64,000 nt of DNA from an uncultured Sphingomonadaceae bacterium (lineage in GTDB: Bacteria; Pseudomonadota; Alphaproteobacteria; Sphingomonadales; Sphingomonadaceae). The position numbers were made by a program, and so were the translations under genes. The stretch spans positions 1,426,001-1,490,000 of the forward strand of contig CANLQE010000001.1 in the NCBI GenBank assembly GCA_947493215.1, in the 5' to 3' direction. Under the pieces are notes generated by a model, which saw only the letters and a program-made list of their open reading frames with translations, ran no database searches and was not told the DNA's origin. Below, in pieces: positions 1 to 7,784 of this stretch; position 1 is the stretch's first letter; each line of letters starts with the position of its first letter.

Positions 1-588
1 TCTTTGGCCATGAAGCGGGATCGACAGGATGACAGCAAATGGGTCAATCGTTCCTTTCTCATTGATCCATCAGGGACCGTCGTGGCGCGGTATGACAAGA
101 TCCATCTGTTTGATGTTGATCTGGACACAGGCGAGACTTGGCGAGAATCCGCTGCCTATCAGGGAGGGGCCGAAGCCGTGATCGCGCCTGTCAACGAGGC
201 GACACTGGGCCTATCAATATGTTACGACCTTCGCTTTCCCGCACTCTATGAAGCGCTGACCAATGCCGGCGCTGACATTTTATCCATACCGGCGGCTTTT
301 ACAGTGCCCACCGGCGAGGCGCATTGGGAGATATTGTTGCGGGCTCGGGCGATCGAAGCCGGGGTATTTGTCGTCGCAGCTGCGCAATCGAGGGTGCATG
401 AGGATGGCCGAGAAACCTATGGTCATTCGATGGTGATCGACCCTTGGGGTGAAGTACTGCTGGACATGGGCACAGATACGGGCGTAGCCACTTGCGATAT
501 TGACTTGCGCGATGTCGCGAAGATACGCAGTCGCATTCCAGCGATTGCCAATCGCCAGGCATTTGCGCCACCAAAGGTTTCTGAATGA
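1..588 (+). CDS. Carbon-nitrogen hydrolase (nitrilase/omega-amidase family), 5' truncated
   Basis: The reading frame is open to the left edge, so the N-terminal part (including the first catalytic Glu) lies outside the window; the TTG at base 4 is not a convincing start. The visible part carries the family's catalytic Lys in YDKIHLFDVDL and the nucleophilic Cys in SICYDLRFP, followed by the RARAIEAGVFVVAAAQ segment typical of the nitrilase superfamily. Enzymes of this branch hydrolyse small amides such as omega-amides in the cytosol. It overlaps the next gene by 4 bases (ATGA), so the two are co-translated. The pairing of a nitrilase-family amidase with a DUF1178 protein is common in alphaproteobacteria. 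The exact substrate cannot be told from the sequence. Confidence 0.9.
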   Translation, partial: SLAMKRDRQDDSKWVNRSFLIDPSGTVVARYDKIHLFDVDLDTGETWRESAAYQGGAEAVIAPVNEATLGLSICYDLRFPALYEALTNAGADILSIPAAFTVPTGEAHWEILLRARAIEAGVFVVAAAQSRVHEDGRETYGHSMVIDPWGEVLLDMGTDTGVATCDIDLRDVAKIRSRIPAIANRQAFAPPKVSE

Positions 589-1091
589 TAGTTTTTGATC
601 TTATTTGCCGAGATGGCCGCCATCAATTTGAAGGCTGGTTTGGTTCTTCTGGCGACTATGAGGAGCAGCAGCAGGCAGGTTTGATCGATTGCCCAAGCTG
701 CGGTTGCACAGCAGTCGACAAAGCAGTGATGGCGCCTAATGTCGGTATTAAAGGTAATCAGCAGACACCGGCAAAAACGGTTGCGCCTGCACCAAAAGAG
801 CAATCACCTTCCATTGATGGCGATAAGCCGATGACGAAGGCAGTTCCGGTTCCTGCTGAATATCAGGAACTGGTCGGCAAGCTGGCGAAAGCACAGGCCA
901 AGATGTTGGAGCAATCAAAATGGGTTGGCGGTGATTTTTCCGAACAGGCGCGAGCCATTCATTATGGTGAGAAAGATGCCGTTCCTATCCACGGCACGGC
1001 TTCTGCGGACGATGTGGCAGAGCTTGAGGATGAGGGCATTGATGTCATGCCGCTACCACTCCCGATAACGCCTCCAGAGGCGCAAAATTGA
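585..1091 (+). CDS. DUF1178 family protein
   Basis: This 168-residue protein begins MIVFDLICRDGRHQFEGWF, the DUF1178 signature, with a zinc-ribbon-like CPSCG near residue 38 followed by KAVMAPNV. The middle (about residues 55-85) is low-complexity linker rich in Ala, Pro and Lys. The C-terminal half contains the conserved GGDFSEQARAIHYGE segment. Function is unknown for the family. The start overlaps the stop of the preceding amidase (ATGA), implying coupled translation. Confidence 0.88.
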   Translation: MIVFDLICRDGRHQFEGWFGSSGDYEEQQQAGLIDCPSCGCTAVDKAVMAPNVGIKGNQQTPAKTVAPAPKEQSPSIDGDKPMTKAVPVPAEYQELVGKLAKAQAKMLEQSKWVGGDFSEQARAIHYGEKDAVPIHGTASADDVAELEDEGIDVMPLPLPITPPEAQN

Positions 1092-1131
1092 CTGGTCTAT
1101 CTGTTTGGCAATGGCTAAATGACTTTGGTAT

Positions 1132-1208
1132 GGCCCCGTAGCTCAGCCGGATAGAGCAATTGATTCCTAATCAATAGGCCACGTGTTCGAATCACGTCGG
1201 GGTCACCA
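1132..1208 (+). tRNA. tRNA-Arg (anticodon CCU), CCA encoded
   Basis: A 77-base cloverleaf can be folded by eye. The acceptor stem GGCCCCG pairs with CGGGGTC (one G-U), the anticodon arm is ATTGA-TTCCTAA-TCAAT giving anticodon CCT (reads AGG), and the T arm contains GTTCGAATC. The 3' CCA is encoded at 1206-1208 and is followed by a T-rich run that may end transcription. A short hairpin with arms GTCGGC/GCCGAC lies at 1237-1252. tRNA-Arg genes are frequent phage and island integration sites, and a phage-type lysis pair lies 1.2-2.3 kb downstream, but I see no duplicated 3' end of this tRNA in the window. Confidence 0.95.
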
Positions 1209-1303
1209 TTTTTATTTTTGCCCTCAAACGCCGGGGGTCGGCATCCGCCGACTTGGCTTCGCTCCAATAAGGTGCGGACTGCTGATCGTCGTGGTGTTTG
1301 TGT

Positions 1304-1930
1304 TTAGAGGTCGAAGTCTATGCGGGACATGATTTCGACGGATTTATTCTCGAATACCGCATTGCCGAGTTCGGCTTTCTTTTCAGCTAGCAATTTGTCG
1401 CGCTGTTCCAGCATATCAATGATCGGATCGTGGAAGACCTCTACCGCGGCGGTGAGCCAATCGTTGACGATGGGATCGCCTGGCGCTTTGTTCATTGAGA
1501 AAAGCTTGAGCCGCGATGCGATTGCCGCAGCGGGCATGAAATATTCGTAAGTGACCCAATAGTTGGTTGTGAACCAACTGAGCGGCATGCCATCAAGGTC
1601 AAAGCTCAATGCGCCAAAATGGACAACGCCTTGGGTCGGTTTGCCATTGGGCAGTTTTTTGGGTGGTTCGTAAAGCGCGGTTTCGCCTTTGAACATGTCC
1701 AGCGGCAGAAACATGTGAAAATGGCCGTGTTCGCCTTCTTCACGCTCCTCAGGCCTATGCGCATGGTAGAACCAGCGAGACTTGTTGCCGGGTGCAACAC
1801 AGTCGCCCTTCGGATAATGTTCATACTGAACGAAAGGGGCGTCTGCCGGTACCACTCTGGGTACTAGCGAGACGCCCTCTTTAGCTATTTGGCCCGTAAG
1901 CTCAAACAGCCTTTCTAATGCATTAGTCAA
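1304..1930 (-). CDS. DUF6969-like His-rich protein of unknown function
   Basis: A 208-residue protein with no signal peptide or membrane segment. It has the pattern I associate with DUF6969: an HYPKGD segment, then WFYHAHRPEEREEGEHGHFHMF (spread over roughly residues 55-76), then WFTTNYWVTYEYF. The clustered histidines look like a metal-binding or catalytic site. The start is TTG at 1930, because no ATG or GTG fits upstream of the conserved region. The gene lies 18 bases downstream of the Cys/Ala-repeat lipoprotein gene, with a hairpin between them, so the two are probably one transcript. Family assignment is from memory of the motif; function is unknown, and a role in metal handling with the Cys-rich partner is inference. 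Confidence 0.75.
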   Translation of the reverse strand: MTNALERLFELTGQIAKEGVSLVPRVVPADAPFVQYEHYPKGDCVAPGNKSRWFYHAHRPEEREEGEHGHFHMFLPLDMFKGETALYEPPKKLPNGKPTQGVVHFGALSFDLDGMPLSWFTTNYWVTYEYFMPAAAIASRLKLFSMNKAPGDPIVNDWLTAAVEVFHDPIIDMLEQRDKLLAEKKAELGNAVFENKSVEIMSRIDFDL

Positions 1931-1936
1931 TGCTTT

Positions 1937-1953
1937 AGTAAGCTAAGCTTACT
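1937..1953 (-). promoter_or_regulatory. Intercistronic hairpin over the stop codon of the Cys-rich gene
   Basis: AGTAAGC-TAA-GCTTACT is a perfect 7-bp inverted repeat with a 3-base loop. It spans the TAA stop (1949-1951) of the Cys-rich lipoprotein gene and the gap to the TTG start of the next gene at 1930. There is no T tract after it, so it is more likely an mRNA-stability or partial-attenuation element that lets the small lipoprotein be made in excess of its partner. Confidence 0.4.
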
Positions 1954-2257
1954 CGGTAACTGCGTCTGCAGCAGCACATGCAGCACAGCCTGCAGCACAA
2001 GCAGCGGCACATGCAGCATCACCAGCGGCACATGCAGCAGCGCAACCAGCTTCTTCAGCAGCACATGCAGCACAACCAGCGGCACATGCAGCAGCGCAAC
2101 CAGCTTCTTCAGCAGCACAACCAGCTGCACATGCAGCACATTCTGCAACTGCAGCAGCATCTTCAGCTTGCTCAGCACATGCTGAAAGAGCAGGAACTGC
2201 AAGAGCAAGACCACCGGCTACTACCAGCATTTTGCGGAAACTTGTTTCGTTAGACAT
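1949..2257 (-). CDS. Cysteine/alanine-repeat lipoprotein, putative metal-binding helix
   Basis: A 102-residue protein with an N-terminal hydrophobic signal ending in lipobox LSAC, so it is predicted to be lipid-anchored at Cys27. The remainder is almost only Ala, Cys, Gly and a few Glu. After the lipobox Cys there are 13 cysteines spaced 3, 4 or 7 residues apart (units such as CAAC, CAAGC, CAAAC and AAEEAGC). That spacing would put all thiols on one face of an alpha-helix. I do not recognise a named family; the pattern recalls Cys-lined helical copper-storage proteins or a metallothionein-like scavenger, by inference only. A strong ribosome site (AAGGGGAT) precedes the ATG at 2257. It is the first gene of a pair with the His-rich DUF6969-like protein. 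Confidence 0.8.
   Translation of the reverse strand: MSNETSFRKMLVVAGGLALAVPALSACAEQAEDAAAVAECAACAAGCAAEEAGCAAACAAGCAACAAEEAGCAAACAAGDAACAAACAAGCAACAAADAVTE
2021..2128 (-). repeat. Two 54-bp direct repeats inside the Cys-rich gene
   Basis: Copies at 2021-2074 and 2075-2128 share an uninterrupted 45-bp identity before diverging. The period of 54 bp is 18 codons, so the repeat adds or removes one in-frame block of Cys/Ala heptads. This points to recent expansion by slippage or unequal recombination. Confidence 0.85.
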
Positions 2258-2433
2258 TTAAATATCCCCTTTGGAATGAACTAGACTTTCCCCTCTATCT
2301 GCAAAGATATGGGCATGGCAAGCCTATTTGTGCGTTATCCGAGAAAATGGCTGAATTTGTTCGTTTATTAGGCAGATAAATAGTTAACTGCGCAATAATC
2401 GGGCGGTGAATCATACCGATTCTTCGCCTATTT

Positions 2434-2841
2434 CTAAGCGCCACGGATTTTCCCCCATTGCCGAGCCACGGTGTAACCAAGATAGCCCGTCCCGAATAAC
2501 GCGTATAGAGGTTCGGGAATACCGGCGAGATAGCTGTTCATGCCGCTGGCTATATTATGCGCGACTTCTGGTCTGATCGCGGCAATCAGACCCATGGGTA
2601 AGGACCAGAGCAGCAATATATACATCACATACAGAAAGCTGGGCCGTGCGCGGCTGGTCCATGGATCGGCGGATGCGGCCTCAGCCAATATGGCAGATAT
2701 TTGCACGCGGACTTGTTCCATTTCCTGACTGCCTTCTAGTTTGAGCAATTCCAGTTTCGCGCGGTCGCGGGCGTCTTTGTCTGGAATAATCTTGTCGATA
2801 ATCTGGGAAACGGGTCCGATGAGCGTAGAAAGTAGAGACAT
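2434..2841 (-). CDS. 3TM-type phage holin
   Basis: A 135-residue membrane protein when started at the ATG at 2841 (SLLSTLIGPVSQIIDKIIPD), which has an AAGGA ribosome site eight bases upstream; a longer frame to 2904 lacks such a site. The N-terminal half is amphipathic and charged (KDARDRAKLELLKLEG). Then come DPWTSRARP and two or three hydrophobic segments (VMYILLLWSLPMGLIAA and LYALFGTGYLGYTVARQWG), the layout of the 3TM holin family. Holins permeabilise the inner membrane to release endolysin. It lies 123 bases downstream of the endolysin gene on the same strand, so the two form a lysis cassette. No capsid, tail or integrase genes are present nearby. Confidence 0.8.
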   Translation of the reverse strand: MSLLSTLIGPVSQIIDKIIPDKDARDRAKLELLKLEGSQEMEQVRVQISAILAEAASADPWTSRARPSFLYVMYILLLWSLPMGLIAAIRPEVAHNIASGMNSYLAGIPEPLYALFGTGYLGYTVARQWGKIRGA

Positions 2842-2964
2842 GGTCTGAGTCCTTTTTATGGGGGGATGATTTGGCGGAGACGGGCTTAACTTCACTAACT
2901 TCACGCCAAGGAAGCCTGAAATTCCGCCATTTCTATTTTTTTTGGGAAATTCAGTACCGCTCGT

Positions 2965-3504
2965 TCAACCAATGCGATTGGCGAGCCAGCCATAGAGAAA
3001 AGCTTCATTGGCCGGGCGCTGTTCGGCAAGCTTGATATAACGCTCGCCCTGCAACGCCTCGACAGCTTTGAGCAAGACAGTCTCTCCGCTGTCGCCGCGT
3101 TTGTTCAAAAACTGCTGTAAAGCGCCGAGGGTCTGAGGCCCGATTCTGCGGTCCGTTGCGATGTCCGTAAAATCCTGACCATTGCGATTCAGCGCATTCA
3201 GCGCCCGTTGTAAAAAGCCGGTGGCAATAGCTGGCCCCATATTAATGCCGGTGTCGAAAAGTTCTTCGGCCAATAAAGGGGCGTGCGCGCTGACTTTGTC
3301 AAAGCCCGGACGTAGCCAGTAGTTGCGCTTATATATAGCCACCGCCTCTGCATAAGGAAAATACCGCATGTCGCCAGCATAGCCATGACGGCGCGCTACT
3401 GCCTCGGCCACGCCCCAGCGGGTCGGGCCACCGCGATCGGCCGGATGGTTAGAATAATCGCCCTCTATCGCGATCACGTCATCGATTAGTTTGTCGATAG
3501 CCAT
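2965..3504 (-). CDS. GH108 endolysin (N-acetylmuramidase) with C-terminal peptidoglycan-binding domain
   Basis: A 179-residue protein. Residues 1-90 match the GH108 muramidase fold, with the catalytic Glu in AIEGDYSNHPADRGGPTRWG and the later LLAEELFDTGINMGP segment. The usual second Gly of the EGGY motif is Asp here (EGDY). The C-terminal part (DRRIGPQTLGALQQFL through GERYIKLAEQRP) is the PG_binding_3 type that follows GH108 domains. It would cleave the glycan backbone of murein. There is no signal peptide, which fits export through the adjacent holin. With the holin it is a lysis module left from a prophage or a gene-transfer-agent-like element. Confidence 0.88.
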   Translation of the reverse strand: MAIDKLIDDVIAIEGDYSNHPADRGGPTRWGVAEAVARRHGYAGDMRYFPYAEAVAIYKRNYWLRPGFDKVSAHAPLLAEELFDTGINMGPAIATGFLQRALNALNRNGQDFTDIATDRRIGPQTLGALQQFLNKRGDSGETVLLKAVEALQGERYIKLAEQRPANEAFLYGWLANRIG

Positions 3505-3538
3505 TGTCAGAACCTTTCTCTTCAGGGAGGAAGGGCAG

Positions 3539-3561
3539 CAAATAACCTATTTGGTTATTTG
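3539..3561. promoter_or_regulatory. Perfect inverted repeat upstream of the endolysin gene
   Basis: CAAATAACC-TATTT-GGTTATTTG has 9-bp perfect arms and lies 35 bases upstream of the minus-strand endolysin start, in the divergent gap to the plus-strand acyl-CoA dehydrogenase gene. Position and symmetry suit an operator controlling the lysis cassette; without a T tract it is not an obvious terminator. Confidence 0.4.
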
Positions 3562-3696
3562 TAGGAAAGAGCTTTCCGTTTCCTATGGAATTTAATTGAC
3601 TGATTAACATCATTCGGGCCTATTCTCGTCCAACTAGGTGCTGCGATTCGCTCGCTGGGTGCTGCGCTGAAAATAATAATTTTAGGAGCCGGTAGA

Positions 3697-4815
3697 TTGA
3701 ACTTTGATTTCTCTGATGATCAGAAATTCCTGCGCGATGAAGCGCGCAAATTTCTGGAAGCCCAGTGTACTAGCGGCCATGTCCGTGCGGTGCTCGACGA
3801 CGAAACAATGAGCCACAATGATGAAGTTTGGCAAAAAATTGTAGAAATGGGCTGGCTGGGTGCCGCCATTCCAGAGGAATTTGGCGGATTAGGTCTCGGC
3901 ATGCTGGAACTATGCGTGATTGCTGAGGAATTGGGCCGGGTGTTGGCGCCTGTGCCATTTGGTTCTTCCGCATTCTTCTTTGCTGAGGCGATTAAATTAG
4001 CGGGAACGGACGAACAGAAAGCCGAATGGCTTCCTAAAGTTGCCGATGGCAGCATTGTTGGATGTCTGGCGACAACCGAAGGGCCTGGCGCTTTGTCCGC
4101 CTCTTCTGTTCAAACGACCGCCAAAGATGGCGTATTGTCCGGCACCAAAGTGCCTGTGACCGATGGTGACGTTGCAACCCATGCGGCGGTGCTGGCTAAA
4201 GAAGGCAGCGGTACCGGTATATATATAGTGGCGCTGGATCAGGACGGCGTGTCTCGCAAATCGCTTAAGACGATTGAGCCTACTCGCAGTCATGCCGAGA
4301 TTAAATTTGATGGGGCATCGGCCGCACGATTGGGCCAGGAAACTGGCAATGGCATGTCCGTTCTCGACCAGATTATGAATCGCGGGGCGGTTCTGTTAGC
4401 CTTTGAACAATTAGGCGGCGCGTCCCGTTGTCTGGAAATGGCGACGGAATATGCCAAGGAACGCCATGCCTTTGGCCGCCCGATTGGTGGCAATCAGGCG
4501 ATCAAGCATAAGCTTGCTGATATCTACGTGAAAAATGAAGTGGCCCGGTCCAATGCTTATTATGGTGCATGGGCTTTGTCGACGGACGCGGCGGAATTGC
4601 CAGAAGCGGCAGCTGCGGCGCGGGTTGCTGCTTCGGAAGCCTTCTGGTTTGCGAGCAAGGAAAATATTCAAACCCACGGCGGCATGGGCTTTACCTGGGA
4701 GGTGGACTGCCACCTCTATTATCGCCGCGCCAAATTGCTGGCGGTGCAAGCGGGCAGCCCGGCGGTCTGGAAAGAAAAACTTGTTTCCGCGCTCGAGGCC
4801 AAAAACGCAGCTTAA
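3697..4815 (+). CDS. Acyl-CoA dehydrogenase, smaller subunit (PimD-like)
   Basis: A 372-residue flavoprotein that would catalyse alpha,beta-dehydrogenation of an acyl-CoA thioester. Recognised segments are the N-terminal helical domain (FSDDQKFLRDEARKFL), the middle beta domain with GCLATTEGPG, and the C-terminal ERHAFGRPIGGNQAIKHKLAD and QTHGGMGFTWEVDCHLYYRR. The start is TTG at 3697, supported by TAGGAG eight bases upstream. The next gene, 27 bases downstream, is a second, longer acyl-CoA dehydrogenase. Such pairs usually form alpha2beta2 heterotetramers in which only one subunit is catalytic, acting on bulky substrates such as steroid side chains or dicarboxylic acids. Substrate is unknown. 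Confidence 0.92.
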   Translation: MNFDFSDDQKFLRDEARKFLEAQCTSGHVRAVLDDETMSHNDEVWQKIVEMGWLGAAIPEEFGGLGLGMLELCVIAEELGRVLAPVPFGSSAFFFAEAIKLAGTDEQKAEWLPKVADGSIVGCLATTEGPGALSASSVQTTAKDGVLSGTKVPVTDGDVATHAAVLAKEGSGTGIYIVALDQDGVSRKSLKTIEPTRSHAEIKFDGASAARLGQETGNGMSVLDQIMNRGAVLLAFEQLGGASRCLEMATEYAKERHAFGRPIGGNQAIKHKLADIYVKNEVARSNAYYGAWALSTDAAELPEAAAAARVAASEAFWFASKENIQTHGGMGFTWEVDCHLYYRRAKLLAVQAGSPAVWKEKLVSALEAKNAA

Positions 4816-4842
4816 TAGAAACTTCCCACAGAGGACGACAAA

Positions 4843-6027
4843 ATGGATTTTACAGACTCAACCGAAGAAGCGGCATTCAGAGCAGAAGCCAACGCTTTCC
4901 TGAGCCAGCATCTGCAACCCAAAAAGGGTGCAGCGTCTCGCTCTGGCAATTATCTGCAGCGCGCGAAAGACTGGCAGAAGGTTAAAGCGGAAAACCAATT
5001 CGCCCAGATTACATGGCCAAAAGAAATTGGCGGGCGCGGCGGATCATCGATGCAACAGGTCATCTGGAATCAGGAAGAGAGCAAATTTGATGCGCCAACC
5101 GGGCCTTTTGCGATTGGTCTTGGCATGTGTGTACCGACCGTCATTGCCTTTGGATCCGACGAGCATAAGCAGCGCTATGTTCAGAAGGCTTTGTTTGGCG
5201 AAGAAATCTGGTGTCAGCTTTTCTCTGAACCGGCTGCCGGCTCCGACGTTGCTGGCCTAAAAACCAAAGCCGTCAAGGATGGCGATGATTGGGTTATCAA
5301 CGGTCAGAAGGTCTGGACCTCTGGTGCCCATTATTCGGACTATGGCATCGTACTGGTCCGAACCGATCCTGACGTGCCCAAGCACAAAGGTCTAACGATG
5401 TTCATCATCGATATGAAACAGGAAGGCGTCGATGTGCGCCCGATCCATCAAGCCTCTGGTGGCAGCGAGTTTAACGAGGTTTATTTTACTGACGTCCGTA
5501 TTCCGGACGCTGATCGGCTCGGTGAACCTGGCATGGGCTGGAAAGTGGCCTTGGTCACATTGATGAACGAGCGGCTGGCTGTGGGCGGGTCTCCGGGACC
5601 CGACTGGGCAGAAATTATGGATTATGCGCGATCATCCGGTTCGATGAGCGATCAGGCGTTCCGTGCCAAGCTCGCCGACTGGTATGTCGCGGCGCAGGGT
5701 TACAAGCTAACCAAGTTCCGTACCCAGACCGCTTTGTCGAAAGGCGAAACACCGGGACCGGAAAATTCTATCGGCAAAGTGATCACCGCCAATCATTTGC
5801 AAGACATCTGCAACAGCGCGATCGAGATGCAGGATCATTACGGGATTATCTCCGATAAAGATCATGCACCAGCAGACGCGATTTTTCAGGAAAGCTTCAT
5901 GTGGGCGCCGGGTCTTCGGATTGCGGGCGGCACGGATGAGATCTTGAAAAACATCATCGCCGAACGCGTGCTTGGTCTGCCGCAAGATGTGCGGGTCGAC
6001 AAAGACAAGCCTTTCTCAGCGTTTTAG
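4843..6027 (+). CDS. Acyl-CoA dehydrogenase, larger subunit (PimC-like)
   Basis: A 394-residue acyl-CoA dehydrogenase with an FAD-binding segment around WCQLFSEPAAGSDVAGLKT and QKVWTSGAHYSDYGIVLVRT, and the C-terminal LRIAGGTDEILKNIIAERVLG typical of the large subunit. An AGAGGA ribosome site precedes the ATG at 4843, 27 bases after the smaller subunit gene, so the two are one operon. Together they probably form a heteromeric dehydrogenase of a beta-oxidation-type pathway. No thiolase, hydratase or CoA ligase lies next to them to reveal the substrate. Confidence 0.93.
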   Translation: MDFTDSTEEAAFRAEANAFLSQHLQPKKGAASRSGNYLQRAKDWQKVKAENQFAQITWPKEIGGRGGSSMQQVIWNQEESKFDAPTGPFAIGLGMCVPTVIAFGSDEHKQRYVQKALFGEEIWCQLFSEPAAGSDVAGLKTKAVKDGDDWVINGQKVWTSGAHYSDYGIVLVRTDPDVPKHKGLTMFIIDMKQEGVDVRPIHQASGGSEFNEVYFTDVRIPDADRLGEPGMGWKVALVTLMNERLAVGGSPGPDWAEIMDYARSSGSMSDQAFRAKLADWYVAAQGYKLTKFRTQTALSKGETPGPENSIGKVITANHLQDICNSAIEMQDHYGIISDKDHAPADAIFQESFMWAPGLRIAGGTDEILKNIIAERVLGLPQDVRVDKDKPFSAF

Positions 6028-6035
6028 CAGCGGGG

Positions 6036-7037
6036 TTAGGCGGCGATTAAGTCGCGGACCTCGGCGGCTAGGCCATATGATTTTTCGCGAGCGGCTTGGT
6101 CGAAGATCGAGCCGCAGACGATTAGTTCGTCCGCTTGGGTCCGGTCGAGAAATGCTCGGACACTGCTCAGCACCGCATCCGGCGCGCCAACCGCGCTACC
6201 CTGCATAATCTGCGCGAGCATCGACTGTGCTTGCGGCGGTAAGCTTTCGCGATAGCCTTCAACTGGCGGTGGGAGTTTGCCCGGATTGCCAGTGCGCAGC
6301 GCGACAAAGCTCTGCATCATCGATGTGGCGAGATGCTCTGCTTCATCATCTGTGTCGGCCGCGAATATGTTAAAACCACACATTGCATAGGGTTCTGACA
6401 ATTGCGCCGATGGTTTGAAGTCGCGCCGGTAAATGGCCAGCGCTTCATCCAGCGCTTGCGGAGCAAAATGCGAGGCAAAGGCATAAGGCAGGCCCAAAGC
6501 CGCCGCGAGCTGCGCACCGAATAAACTGCTACCCAATATGTAGAGCGGGATTTTTGAACCCGCACCCGGTGTTGCCTGAATACCAAGCGCTGCGTCGCCT
6601 TCCAGCAAGGCCTGCAGCTCAACAACATCACGTGGAAACTGGTTGGGGTCGGTGTTCAAGTTGCGCCGCATCGCCTGCGCCACGCGCTGATCAGAACCGG
6701 GCGCACGGCCAAGGCCCAAATCAACTCTTCCGGGGAACAGGGCTTCCAATGTCCCGAATTGCTCGGCAATGACCATCGGCGCATGATTGGGCAGCATGAT
6801 CCCGCCAGCACCGATACGGATAGTTTTTGTACCGCCGCCGACATGAGCAAGGGCGACCGATGTTGCCGCACTGGCAATTCCCGCCATGCCGTGATGCTCG
6901 GCCATCCAGAACCGTTCAAAACCCAATGCTTCGCCATGCTGTGCCAGCGCGAGCGATCGATCCAATGCGGTTTTAACGTCTGCCCCTTGCGGCACGGGCG
7001 ACAGATCAAGGATTGAGAATTTTACAGCTTTGCTCAT
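6036..7037 (-). CDS. LLM-class flavin-dependent oxidoreductase (MsnO8-type)
   Basis: A 333-residue luciferase-like monooxygenase of single-component, bacterial-luciferase-fold type. Diagnostic segments are LDLSPVPQG near the N terminus, FWMAEHHGMAGIASAAT, RIGAGGIMLPNHAPMVIAEQFGTL, and VDLGLGRAPGSDQ. Family members use reduced FMN and oxygen on unidentified substrates. The ATG at 7037 lies 3 bases after the stop of the GspN-like gene, and the gene is the last of a four-gene minus-strand operon (9683 to 6036). Confidence 0.92.
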   Translation of the reverse strand: MSKAVKFSILDLSPVPQGADVKTALDRSLALAQHGEALGFERFWMAEHHGMAGIASAATSVALAHVGGGTKTIRIGAGGIMLPNHAPMVIAEQFGTLEALFPGRVDLGLGRAPGSDQRVAQAMRRNLNTDPNQFPRDVVELQALLEGDAALGIQATPGAGSKIPLYILGSSLFGAQLAAALGLPYAFASHFAPQALDEALAIYRRDFKPSAQLSEPYAMCGFNIFAADTDDEAEHLATSMMQSFVALRTGNPGKLPPPVEGYRESLPPQAQSMLAQIMQGSAVGAPDAVLSSVRAFLDRTQADELIVCGSIFDQAAREKSYGLAAEVRDLIAA

Positions 7038-7040
7038 TAT

Positions 7041-7784
7041 CTACCTTTTTTGCCCCAATTGGCCGGCCACTTTAATGGCATAGCCGCTGGGCACTTTTTG
7101 AAAACCTAATGTTGGCAACAGGATTGTCCATGCCTGCTCATTCCCATTGAGGAATAAACGTGCGGTATAAAAGCCGTTGCCTTCGAGCTTCATCGTCAAT
7201 TCTTCCATGCCCGAGCCACTTTTTAGCGGCAAAATCAGCACGCCGTCTTCACAGATTGCGTTGCCCAGCAAGCCTCGTTTGAGGTCCAGTCCCAGGATAT
7301 TCGCGTCGAGCGATAGGCGCACCTTTCCGCTAGCCGATTGACAGTGACCGCCGGCAAAGGCGACGCTGACATTGTCTAATATGATATTGGAGGCGGGCAG
7401 GGGGGCAAGCGTTTGGCCGACACTCAAAGCTGTGGTCGCATTTTCGACCAGCAGGTTTTTGCCTTGCTTGCCGATAGTCGCGGTCAGGCCCGTGTCGCCC
7501 TTGGTTGCCGGGCGCTCCAGGTCCATCTTCACGTTACCGGTCAGCAGCGGCAGGAATTGTAATCCGGCGTCCAGATCACCTAATGCAAAGGGCCCCAGCT
7601 GCGCTTCTTCGATACGTCCGTTCCAGATACTGCCGCTAATCTCGCGCGCGGAAAATTTAGAATTTTCCAGCCCGGCCAAGCTGACCGCCAGTTTGAGAGG
7701 CATGAAGACAAACGCTAATATTATCAGCCCTAGGATAAGCAATATGTAGATCAAAGCGCGCGGCACCTGCTTTCCTGTCGTCAC
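7041..7784 (-). CDS. Type II secretion system protein N (GspN) family, orphan
   Basis: A 247-residue bitopic inner-membrane protein: one N-terminal transmembrane segment (IYILLILGLIILAFVFMPL) and a periplasmic region containing the GspN hallmarks SGSIWNGRIEEAQLGPFALGDLDAGLQFLPLLTG. The start is GTG at 7784 and overlaps the upstream stop as GTGA. In complete systems GspN belongs to the secretion platform, but no other gsp genes are in this window, and its neighbours are redox proteins. It may serve a type II system encoded elsewhere, or have been recruited for another envelope role. Confidence 0.85.
   Translation of the reverse strand: MTTGKQVPRALIYILLILGLIILAFVFMPLKLAVSLAGLENSKFSAREISGSIWNGRIEEAQLGPFALGDLDAGLQFLPLLTGNVKMDLERPATKGDTGLTATIGKQGKNLLVENATTALSVGQTLAPLPASNIILDNVSVAFAGGHCQSASGKVRLSLDANILGLDLKRGLLGNAICEDGVLILPLKSGSGMEELTMKLEGNGFYTARLFLNGNEQAWTILLPTLGFQKVPSGYAIKVAGQLGQKR

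Noticed and set aside
1978-2253. Gln/His/Leu-rich plus-strand frame opposite the Cys-rich lipoprotein
   Set aside because: It is the antisense of Ala/Cys codons (GCA/TGC read as CAG/CTG); no ribosome site, and the minus-strand frame has a signal peptide and lipobox.
1132-3600. Integrated element bounded by a tRNA-Arg att duplication
   Set aside because: No second copy of the tRNA 3' end and no integrase were found in the window.
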